Of a stretch of 64,000 nucleotides of DNA, positions 1-10,163 are shown in pieces. Position 1 is the stretch's first letter. Each line of letters starts with the position of its first letter. Below the pieces are notes generated by a model that did no database searches, had not been told where the DNA came from, and saw only the letters and a program-made list of their open reading frames with translations. The stretch lies in contig NZ_VCNA01000011.1 of assembly GCF_006170445.1 (NCBI RefSeq), positions 1 through 64,000 of the forward strand, written 5' to 3'. The DNA comes from Brevibacillus dissolubilis. Lineage in GTDB: Bacteria > Bacillota > Bacilli > Brevibacillales > Brevibacillaceae. The translations under genes and the position numbers were made by a program.

Positions 1-47
1 CACGCCGCCAGCGTTCGTCCTGAGCCAGGATCAAACTCTCCAATAAA
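1..47 (-). rRNA. 16S rRNA, 5' end only (runs off the window)
   Basis: Read on the minus strand, this carries the universal 16S start: GGAGAGTTTGATCCTGGCTC followed by AGGACGAACGCTGGCGGCGT. Only the first ~47 nt are inside the window; the rest of the rRNA operon lies to the left. The mature 5' end is placed at TTTATTGG by analogy with Bacillus, so it may be off by a few bases. Confidence 0.97.
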
Positions 48-194
48 GTTGAAGTTGATCTAGGTCAAAAACTTGTTGCTTGGCTGAATTATCATTTGCT
101 TTCGCTGTTCAGTTTTCAAAGAACATTTGTTATGCTGTCGACCGTGTTCCCTGTCGACTTTTATTACTCTACCACATGATCCTTGTCGAATCAA
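48..194 (-). promoter_or_regulatory. rRNA operon leader with promoter and boxA
   Basis: The minus strand carries a candidate sigma-A promoter, TTGATT (194-189), a 17-nt spacer, then TAGAGT (171-166). About 45 nt downstream lies the antitermination boxA TGTTCTTTGA (125-116), continuing as AAACTGAAC as in Bacillus rrn leaders. The long open frame on the plus strand here is not coding. Confidence 0.75.
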
Positions 195-301
195 GAGGTA
201 TTTTGTTGTTTCTTATCAAAATCGATAAAAAAGTTTTTGGCGCTGTTGAAGCGACAGGGATTATCTTATCAGAAAGAGGGATGAAAAAGCAACTCTTTTT
301 G

Positions 302-338
302 CAGAAAAAATATAAAGAGACAGACCTAGGTCTGTCTC
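302..338 (-). terminator. Rho-independent terminator after groEL
   Basis: A perfect 22-bp palindrome at 317-338 (half site GAGACAGACCT) is followed on the minus strand by a T-rich run. It ends groESL transcription ahead of the rRNA promoter on the same strand. Confidence 0.85.
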
Positions 339-363
339 CCGTAACTATCAGCTTGGCTGATGA

Positions 364-1989
<1,626 letters not shown>

Positions 1990-2045
1990 TCAACCTCCAT
2001 AATAGGTAAAATGTATTTGGATTCGTTCAATATGTGAGATGGTTA

Positions 2046-2330
2046 TTAGCCAATGATCGCAAGGATGTCGGACTCGCGGAGAACGAGGTATTCTTTGTTG
2101 TCAATTTTTACTTCAGTACCAGCGTATTTGGAGAAGATTACTTTGTCGCCTTCTTTAACTTCCAAAGAAATACGCTCGCCGTTGTCGGCTGTGCGACCGG
2201 AACCAACAGCTACTACACGGCCCTCTTGCGGTTTTTCTTTCGCAGTGTCTGGAAGGACGATTCCAGATGCGGTAGTTTCTTCTTTGGTAATTGGTTCGAG
2301 TACTACACGGTCACCTAATGGCTTCAACAC
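2046..2330 (-). CDS. groES: 10 kDa co-chaperonin GroES
   Basis: This is the heptameric lid of the GroEL chamber. I place the start at a GTG (2330-2328), because AGGAGG lies 8 nt upstream and translation then begins [11 protein letters not shown], the normal N terminus, giving 94 residues. The longer frame beginning MRRLFF reads through the ribosome-binding site. The mobile loop is represented by the region around [12 protein letters not shown] (residues 16-27). It is the first gene of the groESL operon. Confidence 0.97.
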   Translation of the reverse strand: MLKPLGDRVVLEPITKEETTASGIVLPDTAKEKPQEGRVVAVGSGRTADNGERISLEVKEGDKVIFSKYAGTEVKIDNKEYLVLRESDILAIIG

Positions 2331-2376
2331 AAAAAACAACCTCCTCAAGAAAGTTAGAAATACTTTGGTTTTCGAT

Positions 2377-2403
2377 TAGCACTCGTTTGAGGTGAGTGCT
2401 AAC
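2377..2403 (-). promoter_or_regulatory. CIRCE operator (HrcA binding site)
   Basis: The sequence is TTAGCACTC, a 9-nt spacer, then GAGTGCTAA, an exact match to the CIRCE inverted repeat. It sits between the groES promoter and the start codon, where HrcA represses groESL until heat shock. hrcA itself is not in this window. Confidence 0.97.
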
Positions 2404-2415
2404 ACCCAATTCCTA

Positions 2416-2444
2416 TAATAAAGAAACACAAGTTTGTTTGCAAG
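2416..2444 (-). promoter_or_regulatory. groESL sigma-A promoter
   Basis: On the minus strand there is TTGCAA (2444-2439), a 17-nt spacer, then TATTAT (2421-2416), just upstream of CIRCE. Spacing and position fit the vegetative promoter of a CIRCE-controlled chaperone operon. Confidence 0.75.
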
Positions 2445-2613
2445 TATTTTCCCTAATTTTTTTCAGACAAAAGCACATTACCTACTATCGACGGGTTCAG
2501 TTGTTCTTATACGAATTTTTGAAAGAAAAGATAGAAAAAGTAGTTCTAGTAGAACAGCCCTCTCATATAAATAGAATCAAAGACTCGATCAGAACAACAC
2601 AGGGGGTTCCTGA

Positions 2614-3999
2614 ATGCGAAAACGACTGTTGATCGGTATTGTGGGTCTATCATTTTTTGGACTGTCGCATATTTTTGCCGCTGATTGGAAGACGGATATC
2701 AAGGTGAATCTCTTTCCTGCCACTCTTTATATCGATGGAAAAGCGGTCAGCTCCAGTGACCGTCCGGGCTATTACTATAATGGGACAAGTTATGTGCCGG
2801 CTACGATTGAGTATGATGGAACGATGTATGTGCCGCTTCGGCTGATCGGGAATCAGCTGAACAAGCAGGTGGGCTGGGATGAGCAGACGTACAGTGCTTG
2901 GCTCGGACAGACGCCCGATTTGAAAAAGAATACCTCTCCTCTGCCCGATGTCCCAGGTAGTACGGGGGATCAGGCAAATGATGCCGTGGCCGCGAACAGC
3001 ACTCCAACTGCCGCGTCATCAGCATCCGTCCAGTCTGCCGATTCCGCCAACCCGCTCATGAAGCCACTCATCCCCAAAAGCGAGGCTCCAGCAGTGGCGG
3101 GGCCGAATCTGTATCAGGTACGGCTGGGCGACACAGAGGCACAAGTGATCGCAAAGCTGGGGAAGCCAGCAAGACGGGAGCCAAGTGCGCTCGGTTATGA
3201 CTGGCTGGTCTACAATAAAACCATCGGGACATACGTACAGGTCGGCGTCCGCGCAGGAAAAGTGGTCGACATCTACTCCAACTCCCCTGCGGCCCGGCTG
3301 GAGCAGGTGGGAATCGGCTCTACTCTGCAATCACTGGAACGCAAGTATAAGATGGATCGTAAAGTCAGCTTCCGCTACGGGAACAGCCAAATCGAGATGA
3401 CCAATGAGCTGAAGGAACGTCCTCTCGTCTTCTCGGGTGATACCGCATTGATCTTTTACCTCGATACGCAAAATTTTCAGAAGGTGACGGGGATGCGGGT
3501 GGTTGACAAGTTGGTTCTGCTGCAGGGCGGCTTCTATGAGACCAAGTGGACCTACACGGGTACCACACCTAATTTCAATCCCCCTCCCCTCTCACCAGAA
3601 GAGCAGGATAAGATCACTCTTGCTCATGAAAAGCAATCGCTTGATCTGGTCAATGTCATCCGCTATCGGTACAAGCTGCCCACCCTGACTTGGAACGAAC
3701 AGGCATCAGAGGTGGCACGCGGGCACAGCAATGATATGGCGGCGAACCATTTCTTTGATCATGTCTCCCAGACAACGAAGCTTGATCCATTCGGCCGTCT
3801 GAAAAAGCACGGAATCCAATATCAGATGGCAGGTGAAAATATCGCCGCCGGGTTCCCGGATTCGATCGAAGCCTTCCACGCACTGATGAACAGCCCTGGC
3901 CACCGCAAAAATATTATGGAAAAAGGGTTCACGCAGCTTGGGGTAGGTGTGGTAGCTGATTATTATACGCAGAATTTTGTTACACCACAGAAGCAATAG
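2614..3999 (+). CDS. Secreted CAP/SCP-domain protein with copper-amine-oxidase-like stalk domain
   Basis: A 461-residue exported protein. It has a signal peptide (residues 1-22); a copper-amine-oxidase N-terminal-like domain (~30-105, with VPLRLIGNQLNKQVGW); a Pro/Ala/Ser linker (~110-165); a CAP-associated domain (~168-300, LGDTEAQVIAKLGKP); and a C-terminal CAP/SCP domain (~335-458) with HSNDMA, GENIAAGF and NSPGHRKNIM. It resembles the YkwD/YlbC class of Bacillales. The molecular role of bacterial CAP domains is poorly defined. The ATG is preceded by AGGGGG. It is a single-gene unit ending at a bidirectional terminator. Confidence 0.9.
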   Translation: MRKRLLIGIVGLSFFGLSHIFAADWKTDIKVNLFPATLYIDGKAVSSSDRPGYYYNGTSYVPATIEYDGTMYVPLRLIGNQLNKQVGWDEQTYSAWLGQTPDLKKNTSPLPDVPGSTGDQANDAVAANSTPTAASSASVQSADSANPLMKPLIPKSEAPAVAGPNLYQVRLGDTEAQVIAKLGKPARREPSALGYDWLVYNKTIGTYVQVGVRAGKVVDIYSNSPAARLEQVGIGSTLQSLERKYKMDRKVSFRYGNSQIEMTNELKERPLVFSGDTALIFYLDTQNFQKVTGMRVVDKLVLLQGGFYETKWTYTGTTPNFNPPPLSPEEQDKITLAHEKQSLDLVNVIRYRYKLPTLTWNEQASEVARGHSNDMAANHFFDHVSQTTKLDPFGRLKKHGIQYQMAGENIAAGFPDSIEAFHALMNSPGHRKNIMEKGFTQLGVGVVADYYTQNFVTPQKQ

Positions 4000-4038
4000 G
4001 CGTATGCGTGGTTCATGTCAGCTCGAACTAACCAACAT

Positions 4039-4103
4039 AAAAAGCCCCTGATTTCACCTGACTGAATTCGTTCAGTCGCCGAAACAGGGGCTTGTCCTTT
4101 TTG
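4039..4103. terminator. Bidirectional terminator
   Basis: The stem AAGCCCCTG/CAGGGGCTT encloses a second hairpin GACTGAA-ttc-g-TTCAGTC, with A/T tracts on both sides. It separates the convergent CAP-domain gene and the small exported protein at 4113. Confidence 0.8.
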
Positions 4104-4112
4104 ACTGGAAAA

Positions 4113-4556
4113 CTAACGCCGGTTGTGAAGCAGATTCATCAGGCTGGTGAGCGGACGGTTAAACTCCATCAGGATCGTCTCATTATTTCTGTTATGCAGT
4201 AAGAGATATGGTTTGCGCGGATTCCCTGGCTTGGGCATGACGATAAACATACGGATGATCTCGGTGTCCAGATTGGCTTGCGCAAATCTAAGCCTTTGCG
4301 GTGGTTTGACCGGGATTTTGAGGATCATCGCTTTGCGCAGGCTGGGATTCAGCTCCTGAACTCGTCCTGTGACAGAATCGAGTATTTTTCGGACTTCCTG
4401 CTGGTATTGAGGAGTGCTCTCTAGGCGTTGGACAATTCGTTCTTGGTCAGTGTCAAACAGCTCGATCTGCTCCGGTGCGCCTGGTCTTTGGTTTGGTTGA
4501 TCGGTAATCGGCGATGTAAAGACCAGCATCAGGCTTACGAACAGACTCATCCACAT
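4113..4556 (-). CDS. Small exported protein of unknown function
   Basis: 147 residues beginning MWMSLFVSLMLVFTSPI, a probable signal peptide or N-terminal anchor, then a soluble basic region (residues ~30-147). I recognise no domain. The ATG at 4556 is chosen because GGGGAGG lies 9-12 nt upstream; the frame stays open further upstream but there it only shadows the neighbouring BI-1 gene and its terminator. It follows the BI-1 gene on the same strand but is separated by a terminator. Confidence 0.7.
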   Translation of the reverse strand: MWMSLFVSLMLVFTSPITDQPNQRPGAPEQIELFDTDQERIVQRLESTPQYQQEVRKILDSVTGRVQELNPSLRKAMILKIPVKPPQRLRFAQANLDTEIIRMFIVMPKPGNPRKPYLLLHNRNNETILMEFNRPLTSLMNLLHNRR

Positions 4557-4609
4557 ATTGTACTTTCCTCCCCTTCCATACTGGTTGGCTATAGTATGTG
4601 GCAAAACGC

Positions 4610-4648
4610 AGAAAAAAACCCCGCCAGGTGCGCTGACGGGGTTTTGCT
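4610..4648 (-). terminator. Terminator after BI-1 gene
   Basis: Minus-strand stem AAAACCCCGTCAGCG/cacctgGCGGGGTTTT followed by a T tract, just past the stop of the BI-1 gene. Confidence 0.85.
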
Positions 4649-4680
4649 GTTTCCGTATGAAAGTTTGTTCGGCTTGTGGC

Positions 4681-5346
4681 TTAATCGTCGCTGCTGAGAA
4701 TACCCAGCAGACGAAGCAGGGAAAGGAAGAGGTTGATGAAGTCGAGGTACAGGTTAACGACCGCGAGTGGAATATCCTCTTCTGCCAAACCGTGTTTGTA
4801 GTTGGAGATATCGTACAGGATGTAGCCACTGAAGATCAGGATACCAGCAGAAGCAATCATCAGTTCAACAGAGGTCCCGAGCGGAACGAACATGTTGATC
4901 ACTTGAAGCAGGATCAGACCAATCAGACCAGCGAACAGGAAGCCACCGAGGAAGCTGAAGTCCCGCTTGGATACATAAGCGTAAGAAGCCAAGCCGGTAA
5001 AAATAGCAGCTGTCAGGATAAACGCGGTGTTAACCAGCGCCGCTCCGTTGTGCATCGCATAATATTGAAGCGTTGGCCCAAGCGTAATACCGCTGATGAA
5101 GACAAACGCAAATGTAAACCCGTATCCGACACGTGTACCACGGCGACGCACAATAAAGGCACCGACCAACATCAGAAGCTGAACAATGACCAGCGGCAAA
5201 ATCAATGCCGGCGGCACAAACGCTGTCCCTACCGCGCTGCCGATTGCAGACACCAGCAGAGAGATTGCGAACATGCGTAACAGCTTCTGGAAGTTCGCAC
5301 GATCATCAATCGGTCTGGAACCTTCCATATAAGTTTGAAAGTCCAC
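4681..5346 (-). CDS. Bax inhibitor-1 (BI-1)/YccA family membrane protein
   Basis: 221 residues with about seven hydrophobic segments from residue ~25 to ~215, and the family features NxALLNTAFI-like AALVNTAFILT and the C-terminal LYDISNYKHG then VNLYLDFINLFL. Members are small multi-pass membrane proteins; a bacterial member, BsYetJ, is a pH-sensitive calcium leak channel, so ion leak is a family-based guess here. The GTG start follows GGGGGTG. Promoter: TGTACA-17-TATAAT at 5412-5384 on the minus strand. Confidence 0.93.
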   Translation of the reverse strand: MDFQTYMEGSRPIDDRANFQKLLRMFAISLLVSAIGSAVGTAFVPPALILPLVIVQLLMLVGAFIVRRRGTRVGYGFTFAFVFISGITLGPTLQYYAMHNGAALVNTAFILTAAIFTGLASYAYVSKRDFSFLGGFLFAGLIGLILLQVINMFVPLGTSVELMIASAGILIFSGYILYDISNYKHGLAEEDIPLAVVNLYLDFINLFLSLLRLLGILSSDD

Positions 5347-5383
5347 AAAAACACCCCCGAAATATAAGTCAATCTTTATCCTT

Positions 5384-5412
5384 ATTATATCGTGTCAGGC
5401 TGTTATTGTACA
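5384..5412 (-). promoter_or_regulatory. Promoter of BI-1 gene
   Basis: Minus strand: TGTACA (5412-5407), 17-nt spacer, perfect TATAAT (5389-5384), about 40 nt upstream of the GTG start. Confidence 0.6.
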
Positions 5413-5432
5413 TGATGGGAGTTGTTCCAGTT

Positions 5433-5798
5433 TTATGCCTTTGGAGGATTGTTGTCAGCGGCAGGGGTTGCTGCAGCGAGACGCTCCTTCTCGATCTTCT
5501 CACGGATTTCCGCTTCCAGACGCTCGCGCTCCAGACGTTCGCGGATTTCGCGCTCCAGCTTTTCGCGTTCATCGCTGTCGATTTCAGCTACTGCCGGTTT
5601 GGTGACAGTTACTTGCTTGGTGGTGTTTTTATCACGGTCATGGTCATCATCGTCATCAGTGAGACCTTTGGTTGCTTTTTTGAATTCTTTGAGTGTGGAA
5701 CCTACTGCACGTCCGAGTTCAGGCAGTTTTTTAGGCCCAAACAATACGAGTGCGAGGATCAAGATCAGGATTAAACCCGGAATACCGATACCGCTCAT
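5433..5798 (-). CDS. tatA: Twin-arginine translocase subunit TatA, with long charged tail
   Basis: 121 residues. The N-terminal membrane helix (residues ~4-20) is followed by the [14 protein letters not shown] hinge and amphipathic helix typical of TatA. TatA oligomers form the passage for folded Tat substrates together with TatC. After residue ~45 comes an acidic patch (LTDDDDDHD) and a Glu/Arg-rich stretch (~75-108) likely to be helical or coiled-coil; this tail is longer than in most TatA proteins. No tatC is seen in the window. The start follows GGAGTGAG. Confidence 0.93.
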   Translation of the reverse strand: MSGIGIPGLILILILALVLFGPKKLPELGRAVGSTLKEFKKATKGLTDDDDDHDRDKNTTKQVTVTKPAVAEIDSDEREKLEREIRERLERERLEAEIREKIEKERLAAATPAADNNPPKA

Positions 5799-5815
5799 GA
5801 ATTACTCACTCCATT

Positions 5816-6814
5816 CTAACAGTTGTATAATCCACCGTAGCCCAATCTGGTGATGTCTTCGGCGGTAATTCGTTCTCCCACTAAAATACGGGGTAAAAAT
5901 ACATCAAATGAGGTAAACGGCTCATGCATCACCGCACCCGGCAGACCGAGGATCGGCGTGTCACCATGGTAGGCAACCAACAGCATGGAGCCTGGCAGCA
6001 TCGGGGTCCCATAACGAACCACCTCGGCTACACCTGCGATGGCGCCGGGGGTTTTGTCATCGGGATCGACGGACATGCCACCTGTACATAGAATCAGGTC
6101 AACGCCCATGTCGAGGAAATAGCGAATCTGCTCTTCGATTACTTCTTTTTCGTCAGGCGCAAACCGCTGTTCGACTACAGTAGAGCCAAGGGCCTCCAGC
6201 TTATTTTTCAACGCGGGGCCGAATTTATCAGTGATTCGTCCTTTGAATACTTCGCTTCCGGTCGTGACAATCCCGACTTTTTTGGCTGGGATCGGCAGAA
6301 CTTCAACGATCGGTCCGTCAAATGTGCGGGCCAGCTCCTCCAGCTCGACAATCCGTGATTCTTCGATAATCAGCGGGATGATGCGGCATGCTGCTACCGA
6401 ATGGTTGGCCTCGACGACACGGTTGGTCAGGATCGTGGATAGGCAGATGGCTTCCAGCGCATTAAGAGCGTGGACGGCTCTAGCATTGATTTTGACCAAG
6501 CCTTTGTATTGGGTCTTGAGCGTAACCTTGCCTTCGTATGGCTCGGTGAGGGTCAGGCCTGTACCTGCTACGGCTTTGGCGATGCGCTCTCCTGCTTCAT
6601 TTTCGTGGATGAAGCCTTCTGGCATGTCCATAACGTAGATGTGCTCCTTCCCGACGGAAAGAAGCGGGTCGATGTCAGCTTCTGTGATGATGTGGCCTTT
6701 TTTAAACAGTCTGCCCTTAAATTCACCCGGTAGTATCTGAGTGATATCATGCGGCAGCATCATGCCGACCGCTTCCTGCACAGGAACGACTCGAAACCCT
6801 GGTTTGTTTACCAT
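5816..6814 (-). CDS. Molybdopterin-binding domain protein (MoeA/CinA-like fold)
   Basis: 332 residues. The C-terminal half holds a MoCF-biosynthesis (molybdopterin-binding) domain: GIVTTGSEVFKGRITDKFG, then the glycine-rich ILCTGGMSVDPDD and a final LPGAVMHEPFTSFD. The N-terminal half is not the usual MoeA arrangement, so it is probably not a canonical molybdenum insertase. I place the start at ATG 6814, which overlaps the stop of the upstream mogA-like gene (ATGGTAA), a sign of translational coupling; a TTG at 6829 is possible. A role in molybdenum cofactor handling is inferred from family and neighbour. Confidence 0.85.
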   Translation of the reverse strand: MVNKPGFRVVPVQEAVGMMLPHDITQILPGEFKGRLFKKGHIITEADIDPLLSVGKEHIYVMDMPEGFIHENEAGERIAKAVAGTGLTLTEPYEGKVTLKTQYKGLVKINARAVHALNALEAICLSTILTNRVVEANHSVAACRIIPLIIEESRIVELEELARTFDGPIVEVLPIPAKKVGIVTTGSEVFKGRITDKFGPALKNKLEALGSTVVEQRFAPDEKEVIEEQIRYFLDMGVDLILCTGGMSVDPDDKTPGAIAGVAEVVRYGTPMLPGSMLLVAYHGDTPILGLPGAVMHEPFTSFDVFLPRILVGERITAEDITRLGYGGLYNC

Positions 6815-7320
6815 CCTAAGCCGCCCCAATCCTCGCTGGATTCTTCTGTTCCTTGGAGGATGTGCAAAGCGTCTGGGAGCATGTCAGCAATTGCGGTAAA
6901 GCAGATCTCTACCCCGCGCGGATTGCCCGGTACGTTGACGATCAGGCTGTTGCCTCGGGTACCTGCTACGGCACGGGTCAGCATCGCACGGCGGGACTGC
7001 TGAAGACCGGCACGGCGCATTTCTTCGGCGAGGCCTGGGACTTGGCGGTCAATTACCCACTTGGTCACTTCCGGTGTGACGTCACGCGGGCTAAGACCCG
7101 TACCGCCTGTGACGACTAACAGGTCGACTTTTTCACGGTCAACCAGCTCGATCATGTGTTCTTTAAGCTCCTCCATATCGTCTGGGACAGAGCGGTAGAT
7201 AATATTGTCAGTTTTGAGGTATTCAAAAATCAAACGGCGCAAGATATCGATACGGTCATCCTCGCGCTCACCCTTTGAGATTGAGTCGCTTGCAGTAATA
7301 ATCCCAATTTTCCAGTTCAT
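6808..7320 (-). CDS. MogA/MoaB family molybdopterin adenylyltransferase-like protein
   Basis: 170 residues with the MoCF fold: GIITASDSISKGEREDDR near the N terminus, LVVTGGTGLSPRDVTPE in the centre and VNVPGNPRGVEICF near the end. Family members bind molybdopterin and adenylylate it before metal insertion. Start: ATG 7320 follows GGAGG by 11 nt; the frame extends 18 codons further upstream without a ribosome-binding site. It overlaps the next gene by 7 nt, so the two are co-translated. Confidence 0.9.
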   Translation of the reverse strand: MNWKIGIITASDSISKGEREDDRIDILRRLIFEYLKTDNIIYRSVPDDMEELKEHMIELVDREKVDLLVVTGGTGLSPRDVTPEVTKWVIDRQVPGLAEEMRRAGLQQSRRAMLTRAVAGTRGNSLIVNVPGNPRGVEICFTAIADMLPDALHILQGTEESSEDWGGLGW

Positions 7321-7386
7321 GTTAACTTCAACCTCCATTCCAATCCTGTTCATTATACTATATCTCATCGGCATCTATCAGTGAAA

Positions 7387-7983
7387 CTATGACGGAAATG
7401 TTGCAGTTCGCCACACATCCTGGTCGGTGACAATCAGGTGCATCCTTCTATCATGCGGCTCTGCCGGCACATTCTCTGTGATCTGCACAGAAAACCCGTA
7501 GCCGATGCGGTGTACACGATTCTCTATCTTTTCAAAAAAGCGGTCATAATACCCGCCGCCATACCCCAGACGGCCCCCTGTCTGATCAAAAGCAACACCC
7601 GGCACGATCACAGCGTCAAGCAGGGACAGGTCAGCTGGTGCCGCCCGCTCGGGGTCAGGCTCACTAATACCATACGCGCCTGTACGCAGGGTATGCTCGC
7701 CATCGTATACGTAAGGGATGATCAGATGCTCGGACGGAATCGTGAGCGGAAGCCAGACTTGGCGGCCTTGGGCTCTCCACTTTTCCAGCAGGCTCCGTGT
7801 GTCAATCTCATCGCGGAACGGGTAAAATAGCATGATATGCTTCGCCTCTGCAAGCTCGGGGAGCATAAGCAGTTGCCGGGCGGCTTTTTCCGAGCGTTCG
7901 GCATGCTCTTGCGGGGTGAGTAAAGCACGTGCCTGAAGGACTTGCTTGCGGCACTCTTTTTTTCTTGTATCGATATGGGGCAT
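7387..7983 (-). CDS. 5-formyltetrahydrofolate cyclo-ligase family protein
   Basis: 198 residues. It converts 5-formyl-THF to 5,10-methenyl-THF with ATP. The family shows an N-terminal basic helix (TRKKECRKQVLQARALL), FYPFRDEIDT in the middle, and the signature GRLGYGGGYYDRFF near residues 140-153, all present. The ATG follows AAGGAG. It is divergent from the ABC-F gene and lies 67 bp upstream of the mogA-like start. Confidence 0.93.
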   Translation of the reverse strand: MPHIDTRKKECRKQVLQARALLTPQEHAERSEKAARQLLMLPELAEAKHIMLFYPFRDEIDTRSLLEKWRAQGRQVWLPLTIPSEHLIIPYVYDGEHTLRTGAYGISEPDPERAAPADLSLLDAVIVPGVAFDQTGGRLGYGGGYYDRFFEKIENRVHRIGYGFSVQITENVPAEPHDRRMHLIVTDQDVWRTATFPS

Positions 7984-7997
7984 TTCTGCTCCTTCCC

Positions 7998-8026
7998 TTG
8001 TCCCTCTATCGGTTCTGCGCTACACT
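7998..8026 (+). promoter_or_regulatory. Promoter of ABC-F gene
   Basis: TTGTCC (7998-8003), 17-nt spacer, TACACT (8021-8026), ending 30 nt before the ABC-F start codon. Confidence 0.55.
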
Positions 8027-8056
8027 AATGAAATGGGACGAATTTGAGGTGAAATT

Positions 8057-9994
8057 ATGATTTTATTACAAGCCGAACAGATCAGTAAATCATATGGTGT
8101 CGAAACCATTTTACAAGATATTTCTTTGCAAATACAAACAGGGGAGCGTATCGGTCTCGTCGGGATCAACGGAGCGGGTAAATCTACGCTGATGAAGATC
8201 ATCGTAGGTGAACTTGGCTACGATACCGGCGTGATCCGTACTCCCAAGGAAGTCACGATGGGCTATCTCGCCCAGAACAGCGGATTGGAGTCGGACCGGA
8301 CGATCTATAATGAGATGCTGTCGGTCTTTACCCACCTGCAGGCGGAGGAGCAGGAGCTTCGCAAGCTGGAAGAAAAGATGGGCGATCCCAACATCCATGC
8401 CGACGAGAAGAAATACCAGCAGATTCTCAATGAGTACTCATCTCGCTCGGAAGCTTTTAAGGAAAAAGGCGGCTACAGCTACGAGGCGAGCATCCGCGGG
8501 GTTCTGCATGGCCTGCGTTTTGCTGATATGGATCATAATACCCCGATCTATACGCTCTCGGGCGGTCAAAAGACGCGTCTGGCGCTGGCGAAGCTTCTTC
8601 TCCAAGCTCCGGATATCCTCTTGCTGGACGAGCCGACCAACTATTTGGACATCGAGACCTTGTCGTGGCTTGAAGTCTATCTGCAAAACTACAAGGGCGC
8701 GATCCTTGTGGTCTCCCATGACCGCTATTTCCTCGACAAGCTGGTCAATATTGTCTACGAGATCGAGCGCACGCGTGCAACCCGCTATACAGGCAACTAC
8801 AGCAAGTTCCTGGAGCTGAAAGCGGCGAAGCTGGAGCAGGAGATGAGACGCTTCGAGAAGCAGGAAGAAGAGATCGCCCGTCTGGAAGACTTCATCGCCC
8901 GCAATATTGCCCGTGCCTCCACGACCAAGCGTGCGCAGAGCCGACGCAAGACATTGGACAAGATCGACCGGATGGAGAAGCCGATCGGCGGGAACAAGTC
9001 GGCGCATTTTTCTTTTGAAGTGGCGAAAATGAGCGGGAATAACGTGATCAAGGCGTTCAATCTCGCAGTGGGCTACGATGATAACGTGCTGTCCCGCAAT
9101 CTCAGCTTCGAGCTGGAGCGTGAGGAACGGGTCGCTCTGGTCGGGCCGAACGGGATCGGGAAGTCTACCCTGCTCAAAACGATCGTCGGTAAGCTCAAGG
9201 CACAAGCTGGAATGGTTGATTTCGGAAGCAATGTGACGATCGGCTACTACGATCAAGAGCAGCGCGACCTGAACATGACCAAGACCATCCTCAACGAGAT
9301 CTGGGACGACTACCCGAACATGCAGGAAAAAGACGTCCGTACCCTGCTCGGTAACTTCCTGTTCAGCGGTGATGATGTGCTCAAACGCATCGGCGACCTG
9401 TCCGGCGGTGAGCGCGCGCGTGTCTCTCTGGCAAAGCTGATGCTCAAGGAAGCCAACTTCCTGATCTTCGACGAGCCGACCAACCATCTGGACATCATCA
9501 GCAAAGAGGTATTGGAAAATGCGTTGTACGACTATCCGGGCACGATCCTGTTCGTCTCGCATGACCGTTACTTCCTCAATAAAATCGCTACACGCGTGCT
9601 GGAGCTCTCCCCTGACGGCGTGACGAGCTATCTCGGCAACTACGATTATTACGTGGAAAAGAAGATTGAGCTGGCTGAATTGGCTGCCGAGCGTGCGGAG
9701 AAATCCGCTGCTGCTGACGCCAAGCCAACCGGTCCTGTCAAAGAAGCTGCACTCAACTATGAGCAGAACAAAGAAGTAAAACGGGCGGAGCGCCAACGCC
9801 AGCGCCGCATCGAGGAAATCGAGGCGCGGATCAGCGAGCTGGAGACGAACGTGGCGAAGTGGGAAGAAGAGCTTTGCCTGCCGGAGATCTACAGTGATCA
9901 TACGCTGGTGAAGGAGCGCAATGACTTGATCGCGCAGGCTCGGACGGAGCTGGAGAATCTGTTTGAAGAGTGGACGGAGCTGTCTGAGGGATAG
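8057..9994 (+). CDS. ABC-F family ATPase (YdiF-like)
   Basis: 645 residues with two ABC domains and no membrane segments, so a ribosome-associated ABC-F protein, not a transporter. First Walker A GINGAGKST (~37), signature LSGGQKTRLALAKLL, Walker B ILLLDEPTNYLD; the P-site linker follows (~245-320, Arg/Glu-rich); second Walker A GPNGIGKST (~363), signature LSGGERARVSLAKLM, and DEPTNHLD. A charged C-terminal coiled-coil extension runs ~545-640. Its position beside tsaD matches B. subtilis ydiF. Start preceded by GAGGTG. Confidence 0.93.
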   Translation: MILLQAEQISKSYGVETILQDISLQIQTGERIGLVGINGAGKSTLMKIIVGELGYDTGVIRTPKEVTMGYLAQNSGLESDRTIYNEMLSVFTHLQAEEQELRKLEEKMGDPNIHADEKKYQQILNEYSSRSEAFKEKGGYSYEASIRGVLHGLRFADMDHNTPIYTLSGGQKTRLALAKLLLQAPDILLLDEPTNYLDIETLSWLEVYLQNYKGAILVVSHDRYFLDKLVNIVYEIERTRATRYTGNYSKFLELKAAKLEQEMRRFEKQEEEIARLEDFIARNIARASTTKRAQSRRKTLDKIDRMEKPIGGNKSAHFSFEVAKMSGNNVIKAFNLAVGYDDNVLSRNLSFELEREERVALVGPNGIGKSTLLKTIVGKLKAQAGMVDFGSNVTIGYYDQEQRDLNMTKTILNEIWDDYPNMQEKDVRTLLGNFLFSGDDVLKRIGDLSGGERARVSLAKLMLKEANFLIFDEPTNHLDIISKEVLENALYDYPGTILFVSHDRYFLNKIATRVLELSPDGVTSYLGNYDYYVEKKIELAELAAERAEKSAAADAKPTGPVKEAALNYEQNKEVKRAERQRQRRIEEIEARISELETNVAKWEEELCLPEIYSDHTLVKERNDLIAQARTELENLFEEWTELSEG

Positions 9995-10035
9995 TTTCGT
10001 TATTGGTGAAAAAAATTCATTTTTGATGAAAAGAT

Positions 10036-10083
10036 AAAAGCGGCTTGGATCACCTTGTGTTGGTGGTCTCACCCGCTTTTTTG
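10036..10083. terminator. Bidirectional terminator
   Basis: Stem AAAAGCGG/CCGCTTTT with an inner complementary part and T runs on both sides, placed between the convergent ABC-F gene and the membrane protein ending at 10164. Confidence 0.8.
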
Positions 10084-10163
10084 TGTGGGTTATTCCTGTT
10101 TGGGTTAAGAATTACGTACCGTTTTCCCGGCCGCATTCTACATTCTTGGTCTGCGCCCCACTA

